DNA from: Pararhizobium capsulatum DSM 1112
Lineage (GTDB): Bacteria; Pseudomonadota; Alphaproteobacteria; Rhizobiales; Rhizobiaceae
Assembly (NCBI RefSeq): GCF_030814475.1
Contig: NZ_JAUSVF010000001.1
Coordinates: 765,001-829,000, forward strand
DNA: 64,000 nucleotides
Reading direction: 5' to 3'
Both the position numbers and the translations under genes were made by a program. Under the pieces are notes generated by a model. The model was given only the letters and a program-made list of their open reading frames with translations, made no database searches and was not told the origin of the DNA. Numbering within the stretch: the stretch's first letter is position 1; each line of letters begins with the position of its first letter. Shown in pieces: positions 46,944 to 57,043 of this stretch.

Positions 46944-47726
46944 TCAGGCGAGATCTGCAACGCGTCCCGGCGATAGGCGATCAACCCGGCCGGACGCACG
47001 GGCAAACACAGCGTGAAGGATTTGCTTCGCCTTATCGCCATCCCCGTTGCTGATCGCGGCCGCGGTATCGCTGTAGTCCGCCATCCGGCATGATTGCACA
47101 AATGCGCCGAGCACGCCGCGATGGTGAACTCGAAGACCTTCAACCGCATTCGCGGTCAGGCTCCGCAGAAACGGGTTTCCGGCCGCAACGGCAATCCGCT
47201 CGTGAAATTCGAGTATGAGGTCGCCACGTTCCTCGTTTGGCGCAGTCTTTATCTGTGCCGCGATCTCAGGCAACGCAGCAACCGTTGATGGTCGCATCAA
47301 GGCGACACGCTCGGCCAGTGCGGGTTGAGTATGGGCCAGAACGCCCAGAAGATCTTCGCCAAAGTGCGGAAATTGCCGGCTTTCGCTGATCCAAGCGGTA
47401 ATTTCGCGGTCGATCAGGTTCCAGGACTGGGTATCGAGGATCGCGGTACCACGGCGCCGACGTGTTTCCACCACGGATTTGGCCGCAAGATATTTGGTCG
47501 CTTCCCGTATGACGGTTCGGCTGACCCTGAGCTGCTCGCCGAGCTCATCCTCTTTCGGAAGATATCCGTTTGCACCCCATTGCTTGGAAACAATAGCCAT
47601 GAATATCTGTTTGGCTGCCAGCTGATTAAGGTCGACATTCTGCTCGCGCAGAGGAGTCAATGCGCTCCCGATCTCGCGGGGGGCACTGGCCCGCGGTATT
47701 GGATCGGGGCGGCGGTAGACGGTCAT
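46944..47726 (-). CDS. GntR-family (FadR-type) regulator
   Basis: From the ATG at 47726 the 260-aa protein has a GntR winged HTH (LAAKQIFMAIVSKQWGANGYLPKEDELGEQLRVSRTVIREATKYLAAKSVVETRRRRGTAI) and an all-helical FCD effector domain (FGEDLLGVLAHTQPALAERVALM; FHERIAVAAGNPFLRSL). It is divergent from the SGNH hydrolase and ABC-transporter genes and is their probable repressor, sensing a sugar acid or similar ligand. Confidence 0.9.
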   Translation of the reverse strand: MTVYRRPDPIPRASAPREIGSALTPLREQNVDLNQLAAKQIFMAIVSKQWGANGYLPKEDELGEQLRVSRTVIREATKYLAAKSVVETRRRRGTAILDTQSWNLIDREITAWISESRQFPHFGEDLLGVLAHTQPALAERVALMRPSTVAALPEIAAQIKTAPNEERGDLILEFHERIAVAAGNPFLRSLTANAVEGLRVHHRGVLGAFVQSCRMADYSDTAAAISNGDGDKAKQILHAVFARASGRVDRLSPGRVADLA

Positions 47727-47828
47727 TATCAGTTCCTGGAACGCGCTTGTTAAGTGAATTGGATGCACGCTTTTATAATAGATGGTACGTATTAAGTCAA
47801 ACCGCGAAGACGGTGTTTGGGGGCCAAC

Positions 47829-48479
47829 GTGACGACAATACTCTGTTTCGGCGATTCCAATACCTGGGGATGCCCGCCGTTCATCAATCTCGCGCTTGCG
47901 CCCAATCGGATACCGAAGGAGCAGCGATGGGCGCACATTATGGCGCGCGAGGCGGGGCAGAATGTCGAAGTCGTAGAAGATGGTTTGAGTGGGCGCACCA
48001 CTGTTTTTGACGACCCGATCGAGGGGGATCACAAAAACGGATCGCGCCTGATCGTGGCCTCCATTGAAACCCATGCTCCGCTCGATCTTATCGTGATCAT
48101 GTTGGGTTCCAACGACTTCAAAATGCATTTCAATTCCTCTGCTTTCACCTCGGCCAGAGGCGTGCTGACGCTCGTTCAGCAGATCAAAGGATATTACGTT
48201 TTGGCAGAGCGAAATCCTGAGATTCTCATCGTCGCGCCCCCTGCCATAACCCAGCGAGCCGAGCCGGAATTCTGGGGCGATGCATGGCGTCGCTGCGATG
48301 GACATGCTGAATATCTAAGGCAGGTGGCGGAGCGAACCGGCTGTTTTTACTTCGATTGCAATCTGGTCGCACGCGCCGGCGAGGATGGCGTGCATCTGGA
48401 TCTGGCAGGACACCGGGCTCTCGGGCAGGCGCTCGGTCGGGAGGCGCGTCAGATATTGGCGCTTGCAATGACCAGGTAA
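47829..48479 (+). CDS. SGNH/GDSL-family hydrolase
   Basis: The 216-aa protein has block I ILCFGDSNTWG (nucleophilic Ser), block III LGSNDFKMHF and block V DGVHLDLAGHRALG (catalytic Asp/His). It belongs to the arylesterase/acyl-esterase branch (EC 3.1.1 type). The start is taken as the GTG at 47829; a TTG four codons upstream is possible. It is divergent from the GntR gene and followed by a paralogue and an ABC sugar-transport locus, which suggests de-esterification of a carbohydrate. Confidence 0.87.
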   Translation: MTTILCFGDSNTWGCPPFINLALAPNRIPKEQRWAHIMAREAGQNVEVVEDGLSGRTTVFDDPIEGDHKNGSRLIVASIETHAPLDLIVIMLGSNDFKMHFNSSAFTSARGVLTLVQQIKGYYVLAERNPEILIVAPPAITQRAEPEFWGDAWRRCDGHAEYLRQVAERTGCFYFDCNLVARAGEDGVHLDLAGHRALGQALGREARQILALAMTR

Positions 48480-48820
48480 TATCGTCCTATTTACATCATT
48501 CGTATTATGTATTAATCGAGTCCTTGAGGAAGCGGCCGCATTCTTGTGCTGCCGAAAATGAGGGGAGGGGCCATGTCGCACTACGGCATGTGTAGCGCCA
48601 TTGCGCGCGTTTGCGAGGTCACCACGGCAGGGAAGCGCAGGTCTTCTTTCTTCCGGGCAGGGGCGTGCCTGGTAGCAGAGCATCGACATGTGCGGGGATG
48701 TGACCGCGCGCGTGCAGCACATGCCGCCGATAGCCCGTGGGCCCTTTGGCAGTACGCTGTCTTCACCTTATTTCGCATGACTGATGGACCGCGCCCGGCG
48801 TGAAAACAGGATGGATGTTA
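48480..48820. other. Gap between the two SGNH genes
   Basis: This gap is 341 bp. It contains stretches that read open on both strands but nothing recognisable. It probably carries degenerated coding sequence or a promoter for the second SGNH gene. Confidence 0.4.
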
Positions 48821-49553
48821 ATGAGCAAGCAACCGGTAATTCTATGTTTCGGAGACTCCAATACCCATGGCACGCCGCCCATGAGAAGTGTGACGGATCT
48901 CGAGCGGTTTCCTCCGGAGAACCGCTGGCCAGGTGTGGTGAGATCCATCCTGGGTCAGCGCGCGCATATCGTTGAAGAGGCTCAGCCCGGACGGACGACA
49001 ATCTACGATGATCCAACAGGCGGGGGTGATCGTGACGGGTTGACGGCACTCAAGATCGTTTTGGAAACCCACCGGCCCATCGACTGCATCGCCCTTATGC
49101 TGGGCACCAACGATCTTCATGCCCGGTTCAACTTGAGTGCGTGGGTCATTTCCCTGAACATCAACCAACTTGTTCTGAAGATCAAACAGATGCCCTGCGG
49201 GCCAAGCGCAGGTGAAGCTGCCCAAAATTCTGCTCATCGCTCCACCTCCGGTTCTGGAGCAGGGCTTCGCAGCAAAGGCCCTCATAGGAGCAGCCGCCAA
49301 GTCGCAGGAACTGGCAGGGTATTATGAGCAGATTGCCACGGCCGCCGATGTCGATTTTTTCGACGCAGGTTCGGTCATCTCAGTTGATCCCCTGGATGGG
49401 GTTCGTTTCAGCGCCGAAAGCAACGTGAAGCTTGGCGAGGCGCTTGCGACAAAATTTATCGAAATTCTCGGTCTGAATGCGGATGACGGGTGGCGTGAAT
49501 TGAGGAGGCCAAAACGGGCCGATACCCGCAATACGCTCGACGAGCGGGCTTGA
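48821..49553 (+). pseudogene. Second SGNH/GDSL hydrolase, frameshifted
   Basis: From the ATG at 48821 the frame reads KQPVILCFGDSNTHGTPPM and LMLGTNDLHARFNLSAW and then breaks near 49195. The next frame resumes KLPKILLIAPPPVLEQGF and runs to 49553. It lacks the usual D-G-V-H-xx-xx-H block: the region reads DPLDGVRFSAESNVKLGEA, so the catalytic His is replaced. It is a paralogue of the gene at 47829 and is probably inactive on both counts. Confidence 0.85.
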
Positions 49554-49619
49554 GGGGCAACGATCAACAGTGCGCGAGCGGGACAAAGCCCTCTGTCCCA
49601 GGCGCGTGTGGAGGAAGAA

Positions 49620-50455
49620 ATGATGCAATTGGTGAAATCTGAAATCCGGCTGGCTTGCCACCGTTCGATAAGAAGATCTCTTGTCGGCGCGATGGCGCTG
49701 AGCGGTATCGTTCTGGCTGCTGCTTTCCCTGCGATGGCGCAGGACAAGCCATTTGCCGGTCAGCATCTGTCGGTGCTGATGGTCGGTCATCCGACAAGCG
49801 ACGCCATTCAGAAAATGCTGCCCGACTTCACGGCGGCGACTGGCATCGAGGTCGATCTTGAAGTCATTCCGGAAGCGGATGCGACGCCCAAGATGCTTTT
49901 GGAATTCTCGTCGGGATCGGGCCGTTACGATGTGGTCGAGAACAATTCGGTCATGCTGCCCGGGTTCGTGAAGTCCGGATATGTTGCGCCCCTGGACGAG
50001 TTGCTGAGCAAACATGGGGAGTTCGTGGATCTGGCAGATTTCGTGCCGCGATATCTGGAGACCAATAAGGTCAGTGATCATCTCTACGGCCTGCCGGTCA
50101 TCGGTGAGAGCACCTTCCTGATGTACCGCAAGGACCTGTTTGAACAATATGGCATCTCGGTGCCAAAGTCTTTTGATGACATCGAGGCAGCAGCCAAGAC
50201 GATCAAGGAGAAAAGCAACGGTGAGGTGACCGGCATAACGATGCGCGGTCAGCAGGGTATTCAAGGTGTCTACGTCTGGGCGTCCTATCTCTGGGGAATG
50301 GGCGGATCATTCCTCACCGAGGATGGGAAATCGGCTCTGGATTCTCCCGAGGCAGCAACGGCATTGACCCGTTTCGCCCACGTCCTCAACGAATACGGCC
50401 CCGTGGGCGTTGCCAACATGGGATGGGTGGGCAGGGCGGTGACAAAGTCTACCAG
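49620..50455 (+). pseudogene. Sugar ABC transporter substrate-binding protein, truncated by IS21
   Basis: The frame starts after GTGGAGGAAGAA. It has a Tat-like N-terminus with twin Arg (HRSIRRSLVGAMALSGIVLAAAFPAMA) and a family-1 extracellular binding fold (LEFSSGSGRYDVVENNSVMLPGFVKSGYVAPLDELL; YGLPVIGESTFLMYRKDLFEQYGI). About 270 of some 430 residues remain. Homology ends near NMGWVG and the frame enters the IS at about 50456. It would have bound a carbohydrate in the periplasm. Confidence 0.88.
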
Positions 50456-50536
50456 TGAACGCCGGCATATTGCCTGGCGGGGCGGAGTAAAATCCAGCCA
50501 GTGGTAGGGCTGTCCTCTTTTTGAGGGCGGCCGGGG

Positions 50537-52025
50537 ATGTTTGTCGTGGAGAGTTACGCCGCCGTTCGCCGGTTTGTTTTCGTTGAGGGTCACAGCCGCC
50601 GCGAGGCCTCTCGGGTCTTCGGTTTAAGCCGTGAGACGGTTTCGAAGATGTGCCGATTCTCGCTTCCACCGGGCTATACGCGCACGAAGCCTGTAGGCAA
50701 GCCAAAGCTTGGAATGTTTGCTTCCAGTCATCGATGAGATTTTGCAGTCGGATCAGGCCGGGCCGGTGAAGCAACGACACAGTGCCAAGCGGATATTCGA
50801 ACGGTTGCGTGACGAACATGGCTTTGGCGGTGGCTACACGGTGGTGAAGGACTACGTCAGGATTTGCCGATCCAAGGGTCGAGAGACGTTCGTGCCGCTA
50901 TCGCATCCGCCGGGACATGCACAGGTCGACTTTGGCGAGGCGATCGCCATCATCGGCGGTGTGCGCCAGAAGATACATTTCTTCTGCATGGATATCCCGC
51001 AGTCGGATGCGTGTTTCGTGAAGGCCTATCCGCGCGAGACGACGGAGGCATTCCTCGATGGGCATGTCTCGGCCTTTGCATTCTTTGGCGGCGTGCCGCT
51101 TTCGATCCTCTACGACAACCTCAAGATCGCGGTGGCCAAAATCTGCGGCGACGGCAAACGCGATCGAACCCGTGCCTTCACCGAACTCGTCAGTCACTAC
51201 CTGTTCCGGGACCGGTTCGGGCGACCGGCCAAGGGCAACGACAAGGGCAAGGTCGAGGGGCTGGTGAAGTTCTCGCGTGCCAACTTCATGGTGCCGATCC
51301 CGCAGGTGGCAAGCTTCGAGGCGTTGAACGCAATGCTCGAAGACCGTTGTCGGGGCCGCCAGAGTGAATGCGCCGGTCGGCACACCGAGACCATTGGTGA
51401 ACGTCTGGTGGCCGATACCGCGGCACTGCGCCGCCTCCCGGCCGTGCCGCTTGAACCCTGCGAGAAGCGTGCCGGTCGTGTCTCATCAATGTCGTTGGTG
51501 CGCTATCGCACCAACGACTATTCAGTGCCGACCGCCTACGGCTTCCAGGATATTGTGGTGAAGGGCTTTGTCGAGGAGGTCGTCATCCTGTGTAGAGGCC
51601 AGGAGATCGCACGCCACCCACGGTCCTATGGCGAAGGCGTATTCGTCTCCAATCCGCTGCATTATCTGGCGCTGATCGAGATGAAGCCCAATGCGCGCGA
51701 CCAGGCAGCCGCCTTGCAGGGGTGGGACCTGCCGGAGGTGTTCCAGCATCTGCGCCATTTGCTGGAAGCGCGAATGGGCAATCGGGGTAAGCGTGAGTTC
51801 ATCCAGGTGCTGCGGCTTCTGGAGGCAATGCCAAAGGACGTCGTCACCTTTGCTGTGACCGAAGCGATCCATCTGGGCGCAGCCGGCTTCGATGCGGTCA
51901 AACTGATTGCACTGGCACGTATCGAACGTCGTCCAGCCCGACTTGATCTTGCTGCCTATCCGCATCTGCCGAAGATGGATGTGAAGATTACCTTGGCGGC
52001 AGACTATTCGGTGTTGGCAGCATGA
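50537..52025 (+). pseudogene. istA: IS21-family transposase IstA, frameshifted
   Basis: The N-terminal HTH is at 50537 (FVEGHSRREASRVFGLSRETVSKMCRF). The frame breaks near 50720, and the remaining 438 codons from 50709 carry the DDE core (QVDFGEAIAIIGG, ILYDNLKIAV, KGNDKGKVEGLVKFSR). Together they make a normal IstA. Unless expressed by frameshifting, the transposase is inactive. Confidence 0.85.
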
Positions 52026-52888
52026 CCCGCACAGCAAGCGACACGATGCCATCAGGCACAACGGGTGGAACCCCGCAAATCCTTCTGTCCCACCATCTCA
52101 AGCAATTAAAACTGCCGACGGTGTTGCGCGAGTATGAGAAGGTAGCACGGGAATGCGCCGAGAGCGGCGTCGACCATCCCCGCTATCTGTTGCGCCTGAT
52201 TGAATTGGAACTGATCGACCGGGAACGCCGGACAGTCGAACGGCGCATTCGCGCGGCTCGCTTCCCGGCGGTCAAAAGCTTCGACACCTTCGACTTCACG
52301 GCCATACCCGGCTTGAACAAGATGCTTGTCCTGGAGCTTGCCCGTTGCGAATACATCCTGCGGCGCGACAACATCATCGCTCTCGGCAACAGTGGCACCG
52401 GCAAGACCCATGTCGCGCTCGCTCTGGGCCTCGCCGCCTGCCAGAAAGGCTTCACCGTCACGTTCACCACTGCAGCCTCGTTGGTCAGTCAGCTCCTGGA
52501 GGCGCGTGACGAGCGGCGGCTTCTCAAGCTGCAGCGCGATCTGGCTTCGGTAAAACTGCTGATCATCGATGAACTCGGCTATGTCCCCTTGTCATCGACC
52601 GGAGCGGAGCTGTTGTTCGAGACCTTCTCGCAACGCTACGAACGCGGCTCGACGATCGTCACGTCCAATCTGCCGTTTGAGGACTGGACGTCGGTGCTAG
52701 GGTCCGAGCGGCTGACCGGTGCGTTGCTCGACAGGCTGACCCACCACGTCAGCATCCTAACCATGAATGGTGACAGCTACCGGCTGAAACAGTCCGCCGC
52801 CCGCCGCCGCAATCCGTCATCAGGGGCGGAGCAAAACCAGGCCACCCAAACCGTCGACCCCGATACCGGCGAAATCCTCACACCCTGA
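52022..52888 (+). CDS. istB: IS21-family helper ATPase IstB
   Basis: The 288-aa protein has Walker [16 protein letters not shown] and Walker B LLIIDELGYVPLS, then [29 protein letters not shown]. The ATG overlaps the istA stop (ATGA). Intact by sequence, but its partner IstA is frameshifted. Confidence 0.92.
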   Translation: MTRTASDTMPSGTTGGTPQILLSHHLKQLKLPTVLREYEKVARECAESGVDHPRYLLRLIELELIDRERRTVERRIRAARFPAVKSFDTFDFTAIPGLNKMLVLELARCEYILRRDNIIALGNSGTGKTHVALALGLAACQKGFTVTFTTAASLVSQLLEARDERRLLKLQRDLASVKLLIIDELGYVPLSSTGAELLFETFSQRYERGSTIVTSNLPFEDWTSVLGSERLTGALLDRLTHHVSILTMNGDSYRLKQSAARRRNPSSGAEQNQATQTVDPDTGEILTP

Positions 52889-53013
52889 TCGAAATCACCG
52901 CCGCCGACATGGAAATGGCCCCGATCGGGGCCATTTCCATGTCGGCAACACAGCCCTGCCGCTGGCCTGGTTTTACTCCGCCGCACTGGCCTGCTTTTGC
53001 TCCGCCGTTGACA

Positions 53014-53082
53014 ATTGTTCTTGGAATGGTCGTTCAGGGCAACATTGTCAGAGGTATGACGCTTGGTAGCGTCAAAGGATAA
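53014..53082 (+). pseudogene. Carbohydrate ABC permease, last 22 codons only
   Basis: Directly after the IS, the frame reads IVLGMVVQGNIVRGMTLGSV then KG and a stop. This is the conserved C-terminal tail of MalG-type sugar permeases (Q-x-x-IVRGMT-x-G-x-VKG). It is the sole remnant of the permease genes expected between the binding protein and the ATPase. Confidence 0.8.
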
Positions 53083-53099
53083 TTACGAAGGTTTTGCTG

Positions 53100-54188
53100 A
53101 TGAAATCCTTGTCACTTGAAAATGTATCGAAGTCCTATGGTGCTGCGGACGTGTTGAAAAACATTTCCCTCGAAGCGGAAGAGGGCGAATTCGTGGTGCT
53201 TCTTGGGCGTTCGGGTTGCGGAAAATCCACCCTGCTGCACGCGATCGCCGGCCTGCATCCCATAAACAAAGGTAACATCTCGATCTATGGCCGGGTCGTC
53301 AACGACATCCCCACCCGCCAACGCGACATTGCCATGGTATTCCAGTCCTACGCGCTTTATCCGAACATGACGGTTGCCGACAATATCGGGTTCCCCCTGA
53401 AGATGCGGGGACTGCAGAAGCCGGACATCACGGGCAAAGTGCTTGACGTGGCGCGGACCCTGCAACTTGAAGCGTTGCTGGACCGGCTTCCGCGGCAGCT
53501 TTCGGGCGGGCAGCGCCAGGCGATCGGGCGATCCTTGGTGCGTGATCCCAAGATCTTCCTGTTCGATGAGCCCTTGTCGAACCTCGATGCAAGTCTGCGC
53601 GTCGAGATGCGCGCCGAGATCAAGCAACTGCATCAACGAATCGGCAAGACGATCGTCTATGTCACGCATGATCAGATAGAGGCCATGACCCTGGCCACGA
53701 AGATCGTGATCCTCAACAAGGGGGAGATCCAGCAGATCGGAACACCTGCCGAAGTCTATCACCACCCTGCCAATCTGTTCGTCGCCAGGTTTATCGGCTC
53801 GCCTGCCATCTCGCTTCTGGAGTGCACGGTCGAGGGCCGGGAGTTGGCAGAAACGCTGGTATGTGGGAAGGACGAACATCAACTCAACCTGCCTGTTCGA
53901 GCCGCTGATAAGCTTGGTCACGGAAAACACGTCCTTCTTGGCCTGCGTCCCGAGCATATTCGTTTGGGCCGGCACCAAGGGGCGGCGGCGCGCGCCTCGG
54001 TGGGATTGGTCGAGCCTACAGGCCCCGAGGACGTGGTTTTTCTGGATATCGGCGGGCAAAAGGCCATCGCCCGATTTCCGACAAACGCTGTCGTGCAGGG
54101 GCAGATAATCGATATCGATCTGGACGTATCGCGAGCCGTCATATTTGACGCTGTCAGTAATCAAAGGCTTGCTGCAAATTTCATCTGA
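53100..54188 (+). CDS. Sugar ABC transporter ATP-binding protein (UgpC/MsmK-like)
   Basis: The 362-aa protein has Walker A LGRSGCGKST, Q-loop AMVFQSYALYPNMTV, signature LSGGQRQ, Walker B FLFDEPLSNLDA, H-loop YVTHDQIEAMTLA and a C-terminal TOBE domain, as in MalK/UgpC. Between LSGGQRQ and AIGRSLVRDP two residues (usually Arg-Val) are missing. The start ATG at 53100 follows ACGAAGG. Its permeases and part of its binding protein are deleted, so it is likely an orphan unless it serves another transporter. Confidence 0.9.
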   Translation: MKSLSLENVSKSYGAADVLKNISLEAEEGEFVVLLGRSGCGKSTLLHAIAGLHPINKGNISIYGRVVNDIPTRQRDIAMVFQSYALYPNMTVADNIGFPLKMRGLQKPDITGKVLDVARTLQLEALLDRLPRQLSGGQRQAIGRSLVRDPKIFLFDEPLSNLDASLRVEMRAEIKQLHQRIGKTIVYVTHDQIEAMTLATKIVILNKGEIQQIGTPAEVYHHPANLFVARFIGSPAISLLECTVEGRELAETLVCGKDEHQLNLPVRAADKLGHGKHVLLGLRPEHIRLGRHQGAAARASVGLVEPTGPEDVVFLDIGGQKAIARFPTNAVVQGQIIDIDLDVSRAVIFDAVSNQRLAANFI

Positions 54189-54776
54189 CGCCAGCGTCGC
54201 GCCCTATCGGGTTGCGCGGTCGATCAGGTAGGCCAGAAGAAGCCCGGCCCCGTCCTGATTGTATGGTCGCGGCGGCGCTTATTTTAGTTCTTCAGGATTG
54301 AAGCCTCGCAGCTGCCCAACAGACTATGATCTTGGGTGAATTCTCACGCCAATGTTGGCAGTGTTGGGTGGCAGTGTTGGGTGGCAGGATATATCCTCAT
54401 GTAAACACTGGATATTATATGGATTTTGACAATTATTTCGGTGGATTTTTTAAGTAATGAAGAGGGTAATCAATCCGGAATTCGCCTCAGCCGCATAGAA
54501 TGGAGAAAGTTGTATTTTTGGGGAAACGGTTTTTTATTATTTATAGTTTCTGTGAAAAACGAGTTTTCCACACTCGTTTAAAAATGTTCAAAGTATAAAA
54601 TCAAAAGTTCTCACTCAGGCGAAAGCAAAAATACAAAGACCGAAATCCGTCCAAATCCATGATTGCGGCGCGACAATCAGGATGAGACCTCTCATCCAGA
54701 TCGCCGCGCTATATCCATGATCCTCCGACCCATACAATTTGTTCCTGACAAGTGAGAAGGATGCAGGCAAGGAGCC
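54189..54776. other. AT-rich intergenic region carrying the left border-like repeat
   Basis: This stretch is 588 bp with no gene. From 54380 rightwards the base composition becomes markedly AT-rich. It holds a 13-bp tandem repeat (GTGTTGGGTGGCA, two copies at about 54361-54386) that runs directly into the T-DNA-border-like sequence at 54382. Confidence 0.6.
54382..54406 (+). other. T-DNA border-like sequence, left copy
   Basis: The 25 bp read TGGCAGGATATAT, five variable bases, then TGTAAAC. Agrobacterium T-DNA borders have the consensus TG(A/G)CAGGATATAT, variable bases, then GTAAAC. All conserved positions match here, in the orientation of a left border relative to the copy at 57612. Confidence 0.75.
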
Positions 54777-57043
54777 TTAGTCCTGGTGATTATTCTGACG
54801 CAGCGCACGAGGGACAATGCGGCGTCCGATGTCCGAATTCAGGAGGCCATCAATATGATCCTGGGTAAACTTATGACCATTTTCCATCAGAGATATCAGG
54901 ATCGTAATGCTGGTAAAGAAGTAGGTGAACCCGACCGCGAATTTCAGCTGTGCCGCCTGGTCTTTGCCGAATGTCTTCTCGCAAAAGAACACCCATCGAC
55001 AGTAGACCTGTGGGAAGGTGGCAAGAGCGGCAAACTTTGGAAGCCTGTTAACCATCCAATGACGTAAATCGACGAAGTCGCCGAGGATTTTCTTCAACGT
55101 CTTCTTGGCGTGAAGGTAAGCCGGATCGGTGCTTTTGACCATTTGGTACTTCTGGCGGAATAGGGCAACCTCATAGGCAATCTTGGCGGCCATGAAGATC
55201 AGCAGGGCAGGAGCGACGGAGGCCAGCTCGTATCCCAATTTCGTACCGAGGAACTCGTCATGGTTCAGCGCGGTGATGGTGCCAAAGAATGCGCCGATAA
55301 TCCCTCCGCCAAAGAGGGCAACCGGGATGCGTTGCTTGAGCCTTTGTGCCAGGGGATCCGCTGTCTCAACGGCCTGGAGCCAACCCGTAAGCTTGCTGCA
55401 GAAGCCTTCGGTCAATCTTTCCATGATCGGCTGGCCAAGCGCGAAAGCCGCTGCAGCGGCCACATCAATTTCCAAGGGTGCCGTTACCCCGTCGGGGTTA
55501 AGGTTGAAGGCACGTACGTCGCCCCAGTCGAAAGTCAGCATCACCCCGACATCGGCGATTTCCTTTAGCCCGGTGGCGAGGTAAGCGAGGAGGGTGTCGG
55601 CGAGCTGAGGAAGGGCGGTGATCTCGATACCCCGGGCCTGCTCCAGATCGTGGATGCTCAAAGCATCGACCGTCGCTTCGAGGTCGACTTCGAACTCCTC
55701 GATGTCAACCGGCCAGTTGGGTGTTGGCGGCGTGCCCAGGTCTGTTCCCGCTAGCTGCTCGATCTTGTGCGTGGCGTCACGTGCGGCAAGGAAGTAGAGA
55801 AGCCTGGCATCGGGAGAAGGATGAAGCGCCTTGAAGTTGTTGTGCATATTTCGCCAACTGGGCATACCTGGAACAACCTTTTTGCTCAGATCAGGGTCGG
55901 CGCAGGCGCGGGCGACCCGTTCGATAGCTGGCATGGGATCAGCGGTGACGTCGTCAAAATGCTTGTGGCGTGTATCCGTGTCTCCAAAGTCGTAAATTCT
56001 CTTGCTGCTATCTGGCTTGACCAGGTACATGCGCTCGGCCTTTTCAAGGACCTTCGGGGTCAGCTCCTGCAGTTGCAGCAAGCACGGATCGACGTCTGAG
56101 AACAAATCGGGCCGGATGACGCGGAGAACCGATATGATGTAGGCCTCGCAAGAGGTGAACCCATAGTTGCGACCGGTGGTCAGGGTTTCGCCACGGTTGG
56201 TCGACCTCTTATGAAGTTCCTCGATCTGGAGGATGATGGACATGCCCTCGACATCGATTTCCCAGGAAGGAACGACCTCGAACGGATAAATCACGCGATC
56301 CAGCCGCTGATTGGGCTCGAGACCGCGGTTGCCGCTTTTGTCGGCCGCATATAGTTCTGCCATGGTCGCGACCCAGTGTTTTCGGCGGACAACGGCGAGC
56401 ATATTGGCAGGCCCGAGCTTCTTGTTGTCGGAAGGGGGCGCAAATGCCCTGGAGAGATTGTCGGTCGGTTCCACGGAACAAGGCGATCGCATCCGGTGAC
56501 CTCTCTGAGGATGTCTGCGGCCACCTTCTGTCCCGTTTCATCCGGTACCAGCAAGATGGAGAGGGAGATCGGCTCACCATCCTCCTTCTTATCTGGAACA
56601 ACGACGCCTTCGGTGTGCACACCTGCACAGGACCCGCTACGCTGACGATGGAATAGCAATGGCACGGAAAACTCGCCACCACCCTTGGCTTTGACTGTCG
56701 CCATGACCTCGCGAATGTCATCCGGCGTCAGTACGGACGAACTGAGAAGCAAGGCCCAGCGCGGATCGAGGGGAATGGCTGGAACGAGGCCCAGCTCACA
56801 TTCAATGCCGGTCTTTCTGCCGTTCACGGGGTTGTCGAACATGGTTCCGATTGCGGCGCGGCAACGCTCTACGAGTGGATAATTCTCCTGCTGGGCTGCA
56901 ACCAGACCGACCGTGCCGCCGCCAGGAAGGTCATTGGCAATGAGCGCAAGTCTTGCCTCAAGATCGTCCTCCGGGAGGGCGTTGTAACGCTCCAGGAGCG
57001 CAGAGAAATCAGCGCCCGGGTGGGCACTCTGGCCGCCCGACAT
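54777..57043 (-). pseudogene. Unrecognised membrane protein between border-like repeats, frameshifted
   Basis: The N-terminal frame begins at the ATG at 57043 (MSGGQSAHPGADFSALLERY) and reads through to VTGCDRLVPWN near 56470. A second frame then continues to the stop at 54777. Together they form about 754 aa. The last third has three hydrophobic helices: VALFGGGIIGAFFGTITAL, APALLIFMAAKIAYEVALF and FAVGFTYFFTSITILISLM. I do not recognise the family; it is not a known T-DNA oncogene or opine gene. It is the only gene between the two border-like repeats. Confidence 0.65.

Larger units (their letters stand above)
50456..53013 (+). mobile_element. IS21-family insertion sequence, copy 2 (frameshifted istA)
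   Basis: The right end reads inwards TGTCAACGGCGGAGC with a second GGCGGAGTAAAACCAGGCCA repeat. The left end has GGCGGAGTAAAATCCAGCCA and a diverged outer repeat. A perfect 44-bp palindrome lies at 52903-52946. The element is a different IS21 subtype from copy 1. Flanks do not match: the left is a binding-protein gene and the right is the tail of an ABC permease. DNA between them was therefore deleted at the element. Confidence 0.88.
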
